A stretch of DNA of 64,000 nt from Polytrichum commune (lineage: Eukaryota > Streptophyta > Polytrichopsida > Polytrichales > Polytrichaceae). The position numbers were made by a program, and so were the translations under genes. Below are positions 23,605-36,451 of the stretch, piece by piece. The notes under the pieces are model-generated. The model did not search any database. It had not been told where the DNA came from and saw nothing but the letters and a program-made list of their open reading frames with translations. The stretch is taken from assembly GCA_950295325.1 (NCBI GenBank), contig OX485804.1, positions 6,016,001-6,080,000 on the forward strand, in the 5' to 3' direction. The stretch's first letter is position 1; every line of letters begins with the position of its first letter.

Positions 23605-23975
23605 GTAGATGGGCCTAATTCCAACATAGTAAGAATTTGGACACCTATATTTGACTGGTATGTGGTTAGGTGTGGATCTGAGAATGGACACCAAAAAAAC
23701 TCCATGCTCAAACTATCCTAATTGTTCTAGGCTTGATAGTCAACATAACTTTGGGGGACTTATATGACCACTTAATGAGCACACGAATCTTCACTTTGAT
23801 AATGAATAAGATAACCATCTGAGTTCCGAAAATTGTGAGGCAAATTGGTTACGAGCATGATTTGGATTTGCTAATCAATCCGCACTAATTGCGCGAATCA
23901 TTTCTTACTAGAATTGGGTGCAGAGAGAAAAATATCAAAATTAAGCACGTCGACCTTAGTTCTGGTAACCCTGCA
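23605..23975 (+). repeat. Dispersed repeat family R1 (copy)
   Basis: Starts just after the PCD stop codon. It shares TTTGGACACCTATATTTGA, TATGTGGTTAGGTGTGGATCT, CTTCACTTTGATAATGAATA and GGGTGCAGAG with the copies at 13285 and 35570. Confidence 0.65.
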
Positions 23976-24227
23976 GCAACCAGTTATTGGAAGAGAGGCA
24001 ATGTTTTCCAATTACAACTTTGAACTTAGGAGCTCTATGGAGGTTAGGGCTGTTCACAGAAGGATGGATGCTTTATTATAATTCTCATAACACCTTGGGA
24101 GTTGAAATTATGTTCTCATAGCGTTGATGTTCTGAGCAGTCAAATTATATCTTTGGCCATTAAAGTTTAAACTCTCATGTGGATAAGTTGATGGTATCTC
24201 AAAACTTCATCATGCTCTAAAGGTAAG

Positions 24228-24455
24228 TGGGCTTGATTCGGTTACTCATCTTAATTGAACACTTGTATTTGAGTGGGGGGTGGTTAAATGCAGATCTAAG
24301 AATGGAGACCATGAAAATGTGTGTCCAAAAGAGATTTAATTGTGTGCTCAAAACTTGTTAACCAATTATAGGCTCAATAGTCAAATTAATTGGAGGAATT
24401 TATGTGACCTTTTTATGTGCACTATTAGTGGACTTTGATAAAGGAGCCACCCTTT
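24228..24455 (+). repeat. Dispersed repeat family R1 (partial copy)
   Basis: Shares TCTAAGAATGGA, AAAAGAGATT, GTGTGCTCAAAA and CTCAATAGTCAA with its relatives. It lacks the right-hand third. Confidence 0.55.
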
Positions 24456-25520
24456 GAATGGAAGAAAGTACCTTACTGCGAAGCTTAGTAACACATGATC
24501 ATGGCAAGGAAGAACATGGCTCCATTCATGCCGGTGTCAACAACACATCAATGTTATTTTTATTTTTATTTATTTGTGAACTTTGATAATTCATAACTTT
24601 TGGGGATTGATTTCAACTTCTTTAGATGTAGACACACAAAAATTTTAAACTTGTGACTCCAAGTGATATAAAGTAGCAAACAACAAAAAGTAACCAAATA
24701 AGGTCCATTTACCTTACTTGAGACTTTGTGGAATTCATTACTTTGAATGTTTCTAACAATGACTCTATTTTGTGTCATGAAGTGGTCCCACCCATGTGGA
24801 ATAGGGAAATTCTTTGCGCAAGGTGACCTCTCAAGTCACCTTGACCAATCAATGGTTAAAACCTAAACAACCAAATGCACACATAATTGCACACATTTCC
24901 CTACAAATGTTGTGATGTCTTCACACATTTGCATGACTTCTTGCCCTATTTGATAGTGGGGAAGTTTAACCTTGTGTAATTACTCAAAACATTGGGTAAC
25001 CAATGTTTATCCACATGTCACAAACCAACCATGTAATAGTGTTAGCCGTAAAGTATGGGGGTGAACTAGGGTCCAAATCCCCTAATGGTCCCTTGTTTGA
25101 ATGTAAATCGTAAAGTCTTGGAGGACTTCTTTGAGTTCTAGGCGTCAACATGTTTCATTTCTAAATATCTAAGAAGCTTCTCATTTTCTTTGCCACCAAT
25201 GTGCACATGCATCTCTTTACTCCTCACCACTTGAGTACCGGTACAACAAATGAACTTCCCTCCCTAGGATTTTTTAGGTCACTAACCCAAGTGTTGGCAG
25301 TGGCAAATATGGGAGATTCTCATATTATCAATGAACATGGCTTATACTTGATTTGGGCGAACCAACCCATACACTCGTTCCTTGTTGGATACCTAAACCC
25401 TTGCCTCCAAGGAACCAATGTGCAGGTTGGTTCACCCCAACCCTTATATTTTGCAACTACTTGTGAATAACTCTTCACTATGTACATGAAGTCATTGTTG
25501 CTATCCTACACCAAAGGCTA
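24456..25520. other. Intergenic, no gene recognised
   Basis: An open frame at 25201-25470 (89 codons, plus) has no family features, and I do not call it. The stretch about 24850-24940 resembles 35390-35480 (shared GCACACA...CTGCACA and TTGCAATGTCT types), so it is repeat-derived. Confidence 0.4.
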
Positions 25521-25521
25521 C

Positions 25522-26016
25522 AATTAAGAGAAACAACTACATCATTTATGGTATTTAGTGTCACATGCATAATAGTGTCACTCACCCTATTTTGAGGAGT
25601 ATGCTAGGTTACATTGATGATTAACAACTTCACCATAATTGTCTTTCATGATACTTGGCATTCAAGTGCACTCACTAAAATTTTGGCATGACCATGTTCA
25701 ATAATGTTATGAGGTGCATACCTATGTTACACAATGGTCTACAAGTTGATTAAAGTGTACACAAATGGCACTTGCCATTAGTATGCTCAAGAATATCTTC
25801 CTCTTGCATACTAAAACGCAAGACTATCATCTAATGTATCCCAATGTGCTCCTCTAAATGTCATAATGTAGAAATTTTGTCACTTAAAGAAGTTACTTAT
25901 GTTGAAAAACTGAAACATATTGGCAATAAACAGGCGTGACACTTTTGAGACCTCTAGGCATCTAGTTTAGGCCCTTTGCAAATAGTGTACCTGACACTAA
26001 ATACCATAAAGGGTGT
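25522..26016. mobile_element. CACTA-like non-autonomous element, copy 2
   Basis: The left end CTACATCATTTATGGTATTT is the inverse of the right end ACACTAAATACCATAAAGGG (about 25994-26013). The interior follows copy 1 at 9294 closely: TCACTCACCCTATTTTGAGG, GGTCTACAAGTTGA and GACACTTTTGAGACC-like strings are shared. It is about 495 bp against about 1.3 kb for copy 1. No transposase. Confidence 0.6.
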
Positions 26017-26191
26017 TCTCCACCTCATAGTCCACCTTCAGGGAAAACATATCAGGTCATTTGAGCAAATGATTCCCCTTGAGGTCTGATGAAAGATAAG
26101 AATTGGCTCAAAGTGCTTCTATGTAAAGGGCATCTCACAGCAAATGAAGAGAAGAGAAACCACTTATATATAGTTCTGCTATACTGCAACT

Positions 26192-29100
26192 TTATGTGGT
26201 AAGAATTTCAGGCAGGGTGCTCGAGAGAGTGCCCAATACCTTGGCCTGTGTGTCTGGGAAACAAGTGAATCCTGGTAACTCGGACACTGAGCCGTCCCGA
26301 CCTACTAAGACAGGGTAGGTCAATAAATGGCCTGGTAAATCCACAACCTGGTCTTGAGAGAATAAAGCCCACAATTCATCAGCTCGTTGGTTCACCTTTC
26401 GCATGCACGCCAAACTCCAGGGCTGCAGGAAAACATTGTCCAGAAAGCCACAATGCTCAAACCATAGCGACATTCGGAATCCATGAATTTGCCCATGTGC
26501 AGGTGCCTGTGCTGCAAGCTGGTGTGGTTGGTACGCTCCCATCGCTATTTCTGTGTCTCGGGCACCATCCATGGACCTCTGGTTGATGTTGGCTGACCCT
26601 ATGATGACATATTCATCATCCACTGCAAATGTCCAACAGTTGCTGATTGTTACAAAGGATAAAAGTTGTGACTAACAAGAGTTAAATGGAGAACAAATGG
26701 CAATTCCTCCACCCAGTCAAACTCCAGGTGAGTTGGCTAAAAGGTGAGTTTGAGAGCTTCAGCATAAATTCCCTCAAATTTTCTTGAGGATTAAGGTAAA
26801 ATGCTAAAAGAGTGGGACCAGGTTGCAATAAACATGTTTTCCAGCTTGTCTTACTAGGATTGGTAGGCCAAGCTAGCCTTGCATAGGCTGAGCCGGGATT
26901 TAGATGGCCAGTCCAACCCATGGGTCAAAACCTATTTTAAGATCCTAAAGCACTCTCAAGGTTTTTGGATTTGAAAATAAGGTCCAAAGAGTTTCACCAA
27001 ATGTTTCAAAATTGAGCTCCAACACAAGAAGCTCTCAACAAGCTTGAGAGAAAAGTCCTCAAGACACAAAACTCCTAATTTATATGGCAAAATGAGACCC
27101 TGGTCTTTTAGAAGGGATAAGATTGGACCAGTCTTCCTTCTGCATCCACTTAATATAGAAGGCCTTGAAGGAAATGAGGCAAACTTTGCAAACTGAAAAA
27201 CACCAATGCAATAAATCTCTTCCTTGCTGTCATCTAGAGTAGGGACTACCAAGAGGTTTATGTTCGATAAGGAACCCAACTATCAAGAGGGAAGGTACCA
27301 TAAGAGAAAAGTCAATCTCACCAATCATCATCTTTGCGTGCACATAAATCATGAAACGGCGGTGCTCTTGGGCAGCTGTGTAATTTTGATCTACCACTGC
27401 TTTGGTTGGCACATACTCTCCTGCTTGATAGGTTTCGCGGTTGCCTAAGCAATAAAAGGAGAGGTAGTCTTTTGGGTGTTGGTCATACATCCTCCGCGCA
27501 CTTAGAGCTTGAGCTATTTCCTTGTACATCATTTGCATAGTTCGTCTCTGCCAATCCAGTATTGCTTGCACTGATCCCGACTCTGGAATCCCCTCAGGCC
27601 ACATGGGTATGACCACATACACTGTAAACCGCTCACCAGCTTCAATTTTGCTCACAATTTTGCGCACAATCTCCATGGGGATCAGATGGTATGCACCACA
27701 CTGTTGTTTGCTATCCCACCCAAAACTGCTGCCCAGAAAGTACTGATTCTCAATGTAAATGAAATTCCTCGCACGCCTGATGGCATGTATGTATGCATCT
27801 TGGATACTGCGGTCCACTTGGTTGTCTTTCACACTCACCAAACCTTGCACAGCAGCTTCCTCAGGAGTGTTTGGAAATCCATTTGCAGCCCCTGAAAATA
27901 TTCAACCATTTTCATAAATAGTATTCCAACACAATGAACCATTTTCTGTATCTTAGAACACAATAGAGTTATTCTCTAATTCCACATAGCTTTTGATCGG
28001 GAATTGGTTGTTTTGGATACAACACTTTTGGCATGCCAAGAGGTGCTAGAGTGACTTTGGCCCTCAACATACTGATGTAGAGCGTTCTTGATTCAGATTC
28101 AAACACTACCTCCAAGCATGCACTGCAAGTGGGAAAGAGATCATTGAAATTGTATGCAAATCAATCAACTGAATATCATAGGGGGACCAACTCCTGAAAA
28201 TAAGCCATTGAGTTGAAGGATAACTCTAAACACTCCATATAATTATGGAGGAACTGAAAAGCCATTTTATGTGCTCTCAGCCAATACAAGATGTTGCAAG
28301 AAACACAAGAAGCACCTGAATCGATGGACCGAAACAGTTGTACATTCCAGGTCTCTGGATCATCGTCTGCTGTGGCAACAGTTGCATCGAGGCCAAGATC
28401 TCTGATTTCAACAAGGAGGTGCTCTCGATGCTTTCCAGCCTGCTTTCTCCATCTCTGGTCAAAGTTATACAGCACATCCCAAGCAATTGGACCTTCCAAT
28501 CTTGAATGAATATCATGCCAGGGCTCACGGGGTCCCCCAGATTCAATGGAAGCACCATTGAAGTTGGGCTGATGGAAATCCTGGTTGTTGACATTATCTA
28601 AGGTTCTGAACAGAGAATGGTACTGAGTATCATACCGGCCATCACAAAGGTCAATGCCTCCCACAAAGCTCACAATCCTTCGAGCACCTGAGTGATACCC
28701 ACCATGCCCTGGTACTGGTGCATCCACTATCACACTCTTCTGGTGGTGTGTGAAAAGGGTCCCAATTGTTGCAGTCTGAAAGGCAGTCAAGTGCTCTGGG
28801 TTCCTGGGACAAAGGACACAATTCACCCTTGTGTTTTCAAAATAGTGCATCGTATCTTCATCATGAGTATCCATCACACCAACCCTGTGCAAAAAGTTTG
28901 AGGTTCGATCATCCCACACAAGAAGGTTCACTCTTACCCCCTGATCTGCCTTTTGCTTAAGAAGCTCTCCCAATGTTAATCCCTCATCCCCAGGCACTTT
29001 CCTTTGCAAATCGCGACACAAAGTGATTTCTGTGTTGACAGACCAGCCTGTGATGTAGATCAAATGCTTTGCATTGTTGATGGCTTCAAAAATATCCTCC

Positions 29101-30110
29101 CAACAACGGGTGGGTTTATACACCTGATCATTGGCGAGGTATATGCGAGGCAGGAAATGATCAGCCATATGTGCATCCTGGTATAAGGTGACATGACACC
29201 CTCTTCTTTGTTTAAAGTAGCAGTAGGGTACACCCGGGTATTGTGTGTCTCCAATTCCTCTGCCCCAATGAGGGTCACGACATGCCTCCAAAAACTGCAA
29301 TCGGAACCGTATTCGTGCATGTTTAAGCTCTCCATCATTGTCATTGTAAAGACGATACCATTCATCAATTGCATTCCCTGCATATAATTTTTCTGTGAGC
29401 AGAGGAAAAACTGATCCATACGCACATGTGGTCATATAGAATACCGAAATTGCAAAGAAATGAAATAACAGAAAACACAGGATCCGTAACCTGAGCAAAA
29501 CTATATGTATGGTGAGTATCATGCATTGTGAAATAACTATGCAATACCCAAAACCATAAATTAAACCTGAGGATAAATACCAGTAGGTAAGTACCGGATT
29601 CAACAGAATGAGTAAGATCGATCAAACCTGAAAGAAGTTCAATTGCTGGAACTTTAGATCGACCAATAACAGTAGTGCCTGGAATGGCAGCATCCTTTAT
29701 GGAGACTACTACTTGTGAAATGGAATGTGCACAGTAAATTAAAAATGACTCGTTCCAAACAGGGTCTCTAGGTTGACCCTCCAATACACGTGTCCGCCCA
29801 ACTCTTGTGGCTCCCAAATCCACAGTGGCATAGTACTGGCTGTACCCTTTCCCTAAATGGAGGGCTTCTTCACTTTCTTCAATGACCTGTCATACCAACA
29901 CCAGAAAATGAAAAATTCAGTGCACTGACAACCTCTGACAATTTGCACCAGATACAAAGCTCATATTATAAATGTGACTTATTTAATAAACTCAAGTCTG
30001 ACCTTTCTGATAAACCCAGGAGCACCACCCAACTTTCGTTGATCTGTCACCACATTTTCAGCTTGATAAATCATGACATGCAAAGTGCCATGGAGCAAGT
30101 AGTTCGCCAT
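26192..30110 (-). CDS. Phospholipase D, alpha-type (upstream-coordinate tandem copy)
   Basis: Exons on the minus strand are 30110-30003, 29886-29628, 29377-28316, 27891-27322 and 26622-26192. They join in frame to 809 aa, close to the ~810 aa of plant PLD alpha. An N-terminal C2 domain (about 1-122, [20 protein letters not shown] start) gives calcium-dependent membrane binding. HKD motif 1 is HHQKSVIVD (His334, Lys336, Asp341), and HKD motif 2 is HAKMMIVDDEY (His661, Lys663, Asp668) followed by [13 protein letters not shown]. Other family blocks are [23 protein letters not shown] and the C-terminal LPEILTT. The enzyme hydrolyses phosphatidylcholine and related lipids to phosphatidic acid, a stress and hormone signal, at membranes. 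It shares every exon phase with the paralogue at 36452. No lesion is seen. Intron 4 (699 nt) is nearly twice as long as in the paralogue. Confidence 0.95.
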
Positions 30111-31270
30111 GGTGTCCACACAGACAAAGACTATTATATATGGTCTGAAATATCCCTGTCCACCTCCCTTTCCTACCTGCACATGACCCACATTAACTAT
30201 AACATTCAATGTTCTGAATCTTATCATAATATCTGAAACAATTTTTTTAATTAAAGGTTCAATTGAAATTTTGGGTAAGCCTCCACATGCTGTACTAACT
30301 AACATTCTTGTTTTGAAGCAATTTTCCTGGTTGTGCAATCTACTATCCCTATTTCCTCTATATAAGATGTGCTCTCTCAAGTTCTATTCCTCTTTGAGAG
30401 CAGATTACTCTGTTACAAAACTGTGCTGGTCAAAGTCATTGAAGGTTTTCACACCAATTTAGGCTGGAAGTGTAGAACGAAATTTTACAGCCATTTGCAA
30501 ACAAGAACGCACACTTCATACAGCATTCGATTTGGGTGGTTGCCAAAAAAGATTTCCAGCAGGTTCTCTCTTCTCCTCTATCAGTATGGAATGTGATCAA
30601 ACTCCTAACATGGTTGTCCAAGGCATTATGAGTCAGGCTCCTCTTTGAGTTGAATTCAAACACCTGGCACGTGTTTCAGATATTCATCGGACATCTGGAG
30701 TCATCCAATGACTACGTCTTGTTGAATAACTACCTCTTGTGGTCTAAACTCATTACCTCAAAATTTGCAAAAAAAAATCTGCATACTCTACCGAACCTCA
30801 ATAAAACGGTGAAACCAAACAAAGAGAGAGAAACAGAGCAGGAGTTGAAACCCTAATCACTCCCATATACCTTAGACCAACATAAGGCCCACATACTTTA
30901 GACTGCATAAGGCATAAAAATCAAAGCAAAAACAATCCAAGTCAGAAGTGGAGACTAACGATGTGAGAATCCACCCACACAGCAACGGTACAGACTCCAA
31001 GAAAGCCCCTACCTGAGCGACATAGACAAATCACAATGGCAGAATGGAGGTTCAAGCTTCAGAAAACCTCACCTCACTTGGCAAGAAGACATGTAGGGTT
31101 GAGTTCAAGGTGCCTTGTACACGACTCACTCAAAAGTAGACACCTGAAACCTTTTGAAGCCTGAGAACCTGATGAGTGCTTCGCCAATTTAGTACAAAAC
31201 TTTCTTATAACTTAAGTCAGTTAGGCAAGTTGCATAAAGGGAGGTTGGCAGAATAACCTGGCACACTAAT
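30111..31270. other. 5' flank of the first PLD gene
   Basis: Should contain its promoter and leader. No other gene is recognised and no clear promoter motif can be named. Confidence 0.4.
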
Positions 31271-31271
31271 G

Positions 31272-31610
31272 TTATATGATAATATACCCTACAGTGTTTT
31301 GGAACTTTGGTGAGCCGCAGTGAGCCCCATAATCTTTCTCTTGCGGGTGTCCTTGTTGAACACATGGTGAGTACATCCAGGTGACAGGTAAACCACATAA
31401 ACAGCTTCCCCCAGCTCCGCCTCCTGAATCCCTGGAAGAAAGCATCTCAGAAGCATCTTCTGATGACCCATGTTCGGATTTCTCTCCCCCAAAACCCTGC
31501 TGCTCATTTTCAATCTTGCTGATCGCCGTGACTCCTTGGGAATCCGGAAGACCGGCAACAACTCGAATTGGCAACAGCTGCATCATATCTTCTATGTGAA
31601 GGAGTAGCAT
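31272..31610 (-). other. Unassigned coding-like minus-strand stretch upstream of PLD
   Basis: A minus-strand open frame (112 codons) reads MLLLHIEDMMQLLPIRVVAG, then a Ser/Glu/Gly-rich segment. A second overlapping frame ends in YLSPGCTHHVFNKDTRKRK and a stop near 31289. Codon composition changes from one frame to the other in the middle, as if an intron border or frameshift lay near 31400-31430. I do not recognise either part. It may be a fragment of a decayed gene or a short unknown protein. Confidence 0.25.
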
Positions 31611-32404
31611 GACTCACAGAGACAATCCAAGAAGAATGCATAAGAATTTCATCATCGACATAGCCAAAGAATAGTCCACACCCATACCAATTGTATCATC
31701 ACATGCATCATTGTGTCTGTCATTGCGTTCCGTGGGACACTAAATGATCCTAGGGTCATCTCATCATGATCCATATTTTGTCAAATCCAAAATGCATATT
31801 GAGGCGGAGAAAAGTTGAAACAGTTACAGCTGCCGAAGTTCATAGCGATGGAAAAATCAGAGAACTACTGTAGTCAGGTGGGGTAAATGTTGTCATCAGT
31901 AGCTTCGTTTGGTGCTACCTGTGATGTGCAGAAAACCACAGCTCAAAATGATGAAACTAAGAAGTTGAAACTGAAATTCAAAGAGTGAAATAATATGATG
32001 AGGGCGGTGATATGTCTTGGGACTTTCTGCATTTCTTTGTGTTTACTTTTACCCTACTACCCTGGATCCTCTCCTCTTGCTCAAATCGAACGACTTGCTT
32101 CACCGCTGGAGTTTCAACACAAGTACATGTCATGATATCTTCAACCACTGTGTCCATATTCTATTTTAACAGAATGAAAAATTGTTTGCAACCTAAATTG
32201 TTGCCAAAAACAAACAATGGGCTTTACCAGCACACATACATCATAATTTGCAAATACATGGACAGTGATCTGCTTCTGACAAGGAACAAAACTGGGGAGT
32301 GCAGGAAGACTACAATGCATGAACAAGAAGATTGCTTTGATAGAAGAAAGTAAATTACAATCTCGAGTGAACAATATGTCCATAATATTACTCAACCAAA
32401 CACA

Positions 32405-33140
32405 GGTTTAAGACTCTTCTTCATCGGACCCCTACATTTGAATGGCTTACGGCAAGGCTTGTAGTTAGGAATAAACACCAAAATGGTGTGTTACAATGAG
32501 ATTGGAGTATGTGCTCAAAATATATTACATCATTCTAAGTTCAATTATTGACATAATAAGTGAGAGGGCCTAGGTAGAGAAGAATCTTTGCTTTGACCTC
32601 CCATAACTTTTGCATCTCAACTTCGATTTTGTGGCTCGAAATGACAAACATGTGCCTTGCGATTGCCAGTTGATCCAACAGTCATAGGTCTCTGGGGAGT
32701 TGAAGAAATACCCATAACAGGGCCACATACCTTAGATCTACTGCTAACTAAGATAAAGGTGTGCGGATGTTATCCGGTTATCTTTCTCAATTGCACACCT
32801 ATATTTAATTGGTGTGTGGTTAGGTGAGAATCAAACAACAAACATCATGAAGACACATGTCTAAAAGAGATTGGACTACGTCTTCAAAATCTATTAACTA
32901 CTCCACACTCAACCATGAATGCAATTGGGAGGACCTACGTCACATTCAATTAAGAATCAACCAAACATGCATATCCAAACACCATAACATCAGGGGAGGT
33001 CTGATTTTCACTCCGATTTTTGTTGATACTTCATTGTGAATTTTCTAGTGCAACACAAGTTTCTTTGTGTAAATCTCATTGGTAGAAGTTGGAGAATATT
33101 AAAAATGAACTTGAAACAACATCCACATACCTTAAGTGGG
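32405..33140 (+). repeat. Dispersed repeat family R1 (two adjacent copies)
   Basis: A partial copy at about 32405-32620 is followed by a nearly full copy at 32760-33140 that is close to the copy at 18544. Both begin with TCTTCATCGGACCCCTACAT- or GCACACCTATATTTAATTGG-like bases, and both contain AGATTGGA then CTACG or GTATG, and TCAAAAT then AT. Confidence 0.6.
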
Positions 33141-33171
33141 GGCTAATTAATATCATGTGGTCATCATGTGA

Positions 33172-33304
33172 GGGTCAATAAAATGGCCTGCTAAATCTAC
33201 AACCTCACCTTGAGAGAATAGCGCCCTCAATTCATCGGCTTGTTGGTTCACCTTCGGGATGCAGCCAAACTCCAGGGCCATTGAATGACGTTGTATAATT
33301 CCGG
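33172..33304 (-). pseudogene. Fragment of a third phospholipase D gene (part of last exon)
   Basis: About 130 bp matches the PLD last exon (compare about 26326-26445), including the codons for PGHLL-like sequence, NQRADEL and the segment before VFLQPW. It carries indels and a premature break, and both ends pass into unrelated sequence. It lies between the two intact PLD genes on the same strand, as expected for a decayed member of a former tandem array. Confidence 0.75.
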
Positions 33305-35515
33305 GAAATGTCTATCATGAACTCGCTCATAGTAGAACAAGGGGACTAAGCCAATACCGGTTTCATATTTGTATCTTTCATTGCTACATGTCCCACACCA
33401 ATATGCACTTCAGTTGGCCTTCTACGAGTTCATTGAAACATGACATAATCCAGACTTATAACAATGTTCTGTGGGACTGATAGTATTCCACGAAATATTC
33501 CCAAATATTTCTCACATTCAGGCATGGGTAGATCACTTAGTGCATTTTAAAAACGACGTGCGGCATAATATAGAGAGGATTAGAATCATTTGAAATAAAA
33601 ATTATAAAGGAATTCCAAATAATGAAGGGGCCATTAAATGTAGACAATCCCATTATAAGTAAGTCATATTTTGATTTCATCCTCTTTCTTTTAGTCATTT
33701 TTGAGTAGTTTTTTTTTTCCACATACCACTAACTTACATATTATGGATGTTTCCTTTTTGATATAGGACATGGTAGAATTAACTATGCAAGATGTGCCTC
33801 ATTCTAACTTCTATGGGAAGTTTTGCATCAGCCTACACCCAATGGACAACGGTGTGGAGGGTTTGGGTGCAGAATATGGGTTAAGGGTTGCTTTTATCAT
33901 ATGTTGGGTTTGCCATACATGATTGGCTTGGTTACGACCATAATTAACCCGACCATGGCATATAATGAATCCCAACTTAGCCGCACAACATGTACCTAAC
34001 CTGCGGACCATCACGTGGACCTTCGTCATATGCAAACCCTAAGCTCCACCTAGCCGCTAGTTGGCGACGGATGAACCATGGTCTGCCCACCTATGAGAAA
34101 AGCAGTGAATAAAATATTTGATAACCCACCTTGGTTCTCGTCGTTGGTACATGCATATCATTCTTGGCTTCTCAGTGTGTCAAACCCACAACCTATCAGT
34201 GACAAGTCCCGGTCAAGAACAACCAAACCCCAACATATGCCATTCCCCACCATCTGAGTACAAACCAAATTCAACCCAAAAGCGTATCCCCGTGGAAACA
34301 TGTGCCCACTATATATAGCCATATTATTGGTTAGTGTAATTCACATCATATTGTAACACCAAAATATAGCCAGAGATGACAATATTTATTTGATTTGACT
34401 AATTCATTTACATTGTTTATGATAAATATTGTGGTCACACTCATAGTGTGACTTAACCCTTTGATGCAATCTAGAGTGGCCCACAATGTACACCACCATG
34501 CTTTAAAAAAGGAAGGAACCTTGCACTTCAGAAAAATATTTTTGCATCAATCTCTTTACATACCTATCCTACCCAGGTGGCTCTGATAAAAACTACATAA
34601 TTTCATAACACACCTAATTTCAAACAAAATTAAGAAGAATAATTTTTAACAAGGATTTTTTTGAAAAAATGTCAATTTCAACTTGGTTGATATTTATTTT
34701 TGAAAATAAGATAAATTTTCAAATCTTAGATTCAAACTGCCCATGCAAAGTGTGTGTATATATATATATCAAATCTCATTTTGTTGACAAAATCTCAAAT
34801 GCATATTAATTTTTATCCAATAAAAATATTGTAACCTAAAACATAGACCTCCAATGTTATATTATGTGGGTTGGAATATAATGTGCATCCACAGTATTAT
34901 CCCCAATGTTTTTAGTGTTAGTTTCCTTGTTTGTAGTGTGATCCATAGTATATTCACTAGTGTAGTACCCATTGTGAACTAAAATATGCCATATTAAAGC
35001 ATTTCCTCAATCTCAATAGGAATTCTTATTCACATGGTCCACACAATAACTTAGAAACAACCCAAAAATGGATCACCATCTATTTGTTGTGAGGTCCTAG
35101 TCATTGTGGGTTAGCTTCACCTCCAAGGATTCTCCACATAAATGGAGTTGTTAAGGAAGTATGCAAGATTAATGTTTGGCTAGTAATGTTTAGCGTGCTT
35201 GAAGAGATGCTCCTCTTTTCTTTTCCCAATGGCTTGTAATTCTTTCTAATGTAAATTAACGTATTTCACATGCCTAAAAATATTACTAGAAAATGTGCAA
35301 TATTCTATGCCTAATTTTGAATTCATATATAATCAAAAGGTGTGCTTAAGTGCTAATCAAGACTTTTCACAATACAACGAGGGGCAAGTGATATCGAAAT
35401 GACTTTTACAAACAACAGAGTGCACACAAAACTGCACAACATATGCCCTTGCAAAAAAAGTTGCAATGTCTACGCAAATTGATGGACTCCAAATCCCCAA
35501 TTACCATTGGTCTGT
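33305..35515. other. Intergenic, nothing recognised
   Basis: AT-rich. There is a short (TA)n run near 34760-34768. No gene, RNA gene or clear element end was found. Confidence 0.4.
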
Positions 35516-35890
35516 GTGGTTAAGATAAGCGGGCCTTTCAAGATTGTTTTCCTATATTGAGTAGTTTGTAATTAGGTGTAGATGTAAGAATGCACACCAA
35601 AAAGAAATGTGTTTAAAAGAGATTGAACTATGTGCTCAATACATAGTAATCAACTATGCTCAATAGTCAACATAATTTGGGGGGGGAAGGGGGGGGGGGG
35701 TATATGATCATTTGATCACACCAACAATCTTCACTTTGACAATGAATAAGTAATCTATATGAGCTCCAAAAATTAAGGCAAACGGCTACAGACATGATTT
35801 GCAATTGAAAATCATCTCCCACTGATTGCATTTTGGGAACCTATGAGAAGTGGGTGCAGAGTTTAAAGTGACCATTTCACACCAGCTTAC
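35515..35890 (+). repeat. Dispersed repeat family R1 (copy) with an internal G tract
   Basis: Shares TAATTAGGTGTAGAT, GAATGCACACCAAAAA, TCTTCACTTTGACAATGAATA and GAAGTGGGTGCAGAG with other R1 copies. A G-rich tract at about 35681-35700 sits where relatives have only TTTGGGGGACTTATATGA. Confidence 0.65.
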
Positions 35891-36451
35891 CTTATCTTCC
35901 TGGTAAGATCAAGTAAAGAAACCAAACATAACATGAAATATATGTACACGTCACGCCGCATCATAATATGATCAAATCTGCTCCTTATTTACATACACCT
36001 GTTTGCAGAAGAGAGGTGAACAGGCTGTGACAAAATAAAGGCCAAGTTGTCATTGTCAAGTGCAACAAGGTTCCATCACAATCCCCACCACCAAAGTCTG
36101 TAAAGATGCTTTGCTACAAAAAGTCAGTTTTGCCATTCTAAGCTAGCACTAGTCAGACAATCCATAGCTCTCACAACTCGTACCTCCTGCAACACCACCA
36201 AATTCAGTTCCTCGGGCTTCTGTAGCAACCAAGAGCAAGTTGAAGAAATAGCTTGCCAAATTGTTGCCTCTACTTCGCAATCTAATAAAACTTCAAATAT
36301 TGGGGGCTGCAGTTGATTAGGGTTTAGAACTATGTAATGGATGGTCTCAAAGAGAGCTGGCTAAGGTGCACTGCTGGCTTCTATATATGGGAACTCACAG
36401 AAAATTAAAACAAGAGAAACCACCTGCCTAGATTAGATATTTCACAACTTA

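Noticed and set aside
25201-25470. 89-codon plus-strand open frame starting MHMHLFTPHHLSTG
   Set aside because: No recognisable domain, no splice partners, and it lies in repeat-derived sequence.
28291-29186. Plus-strand open frames inside the PLD genes (also 37411-38370)
   Set aside because: Antisense shadows of PLD exons, which have complete motifs and splice phases on the minus strand.
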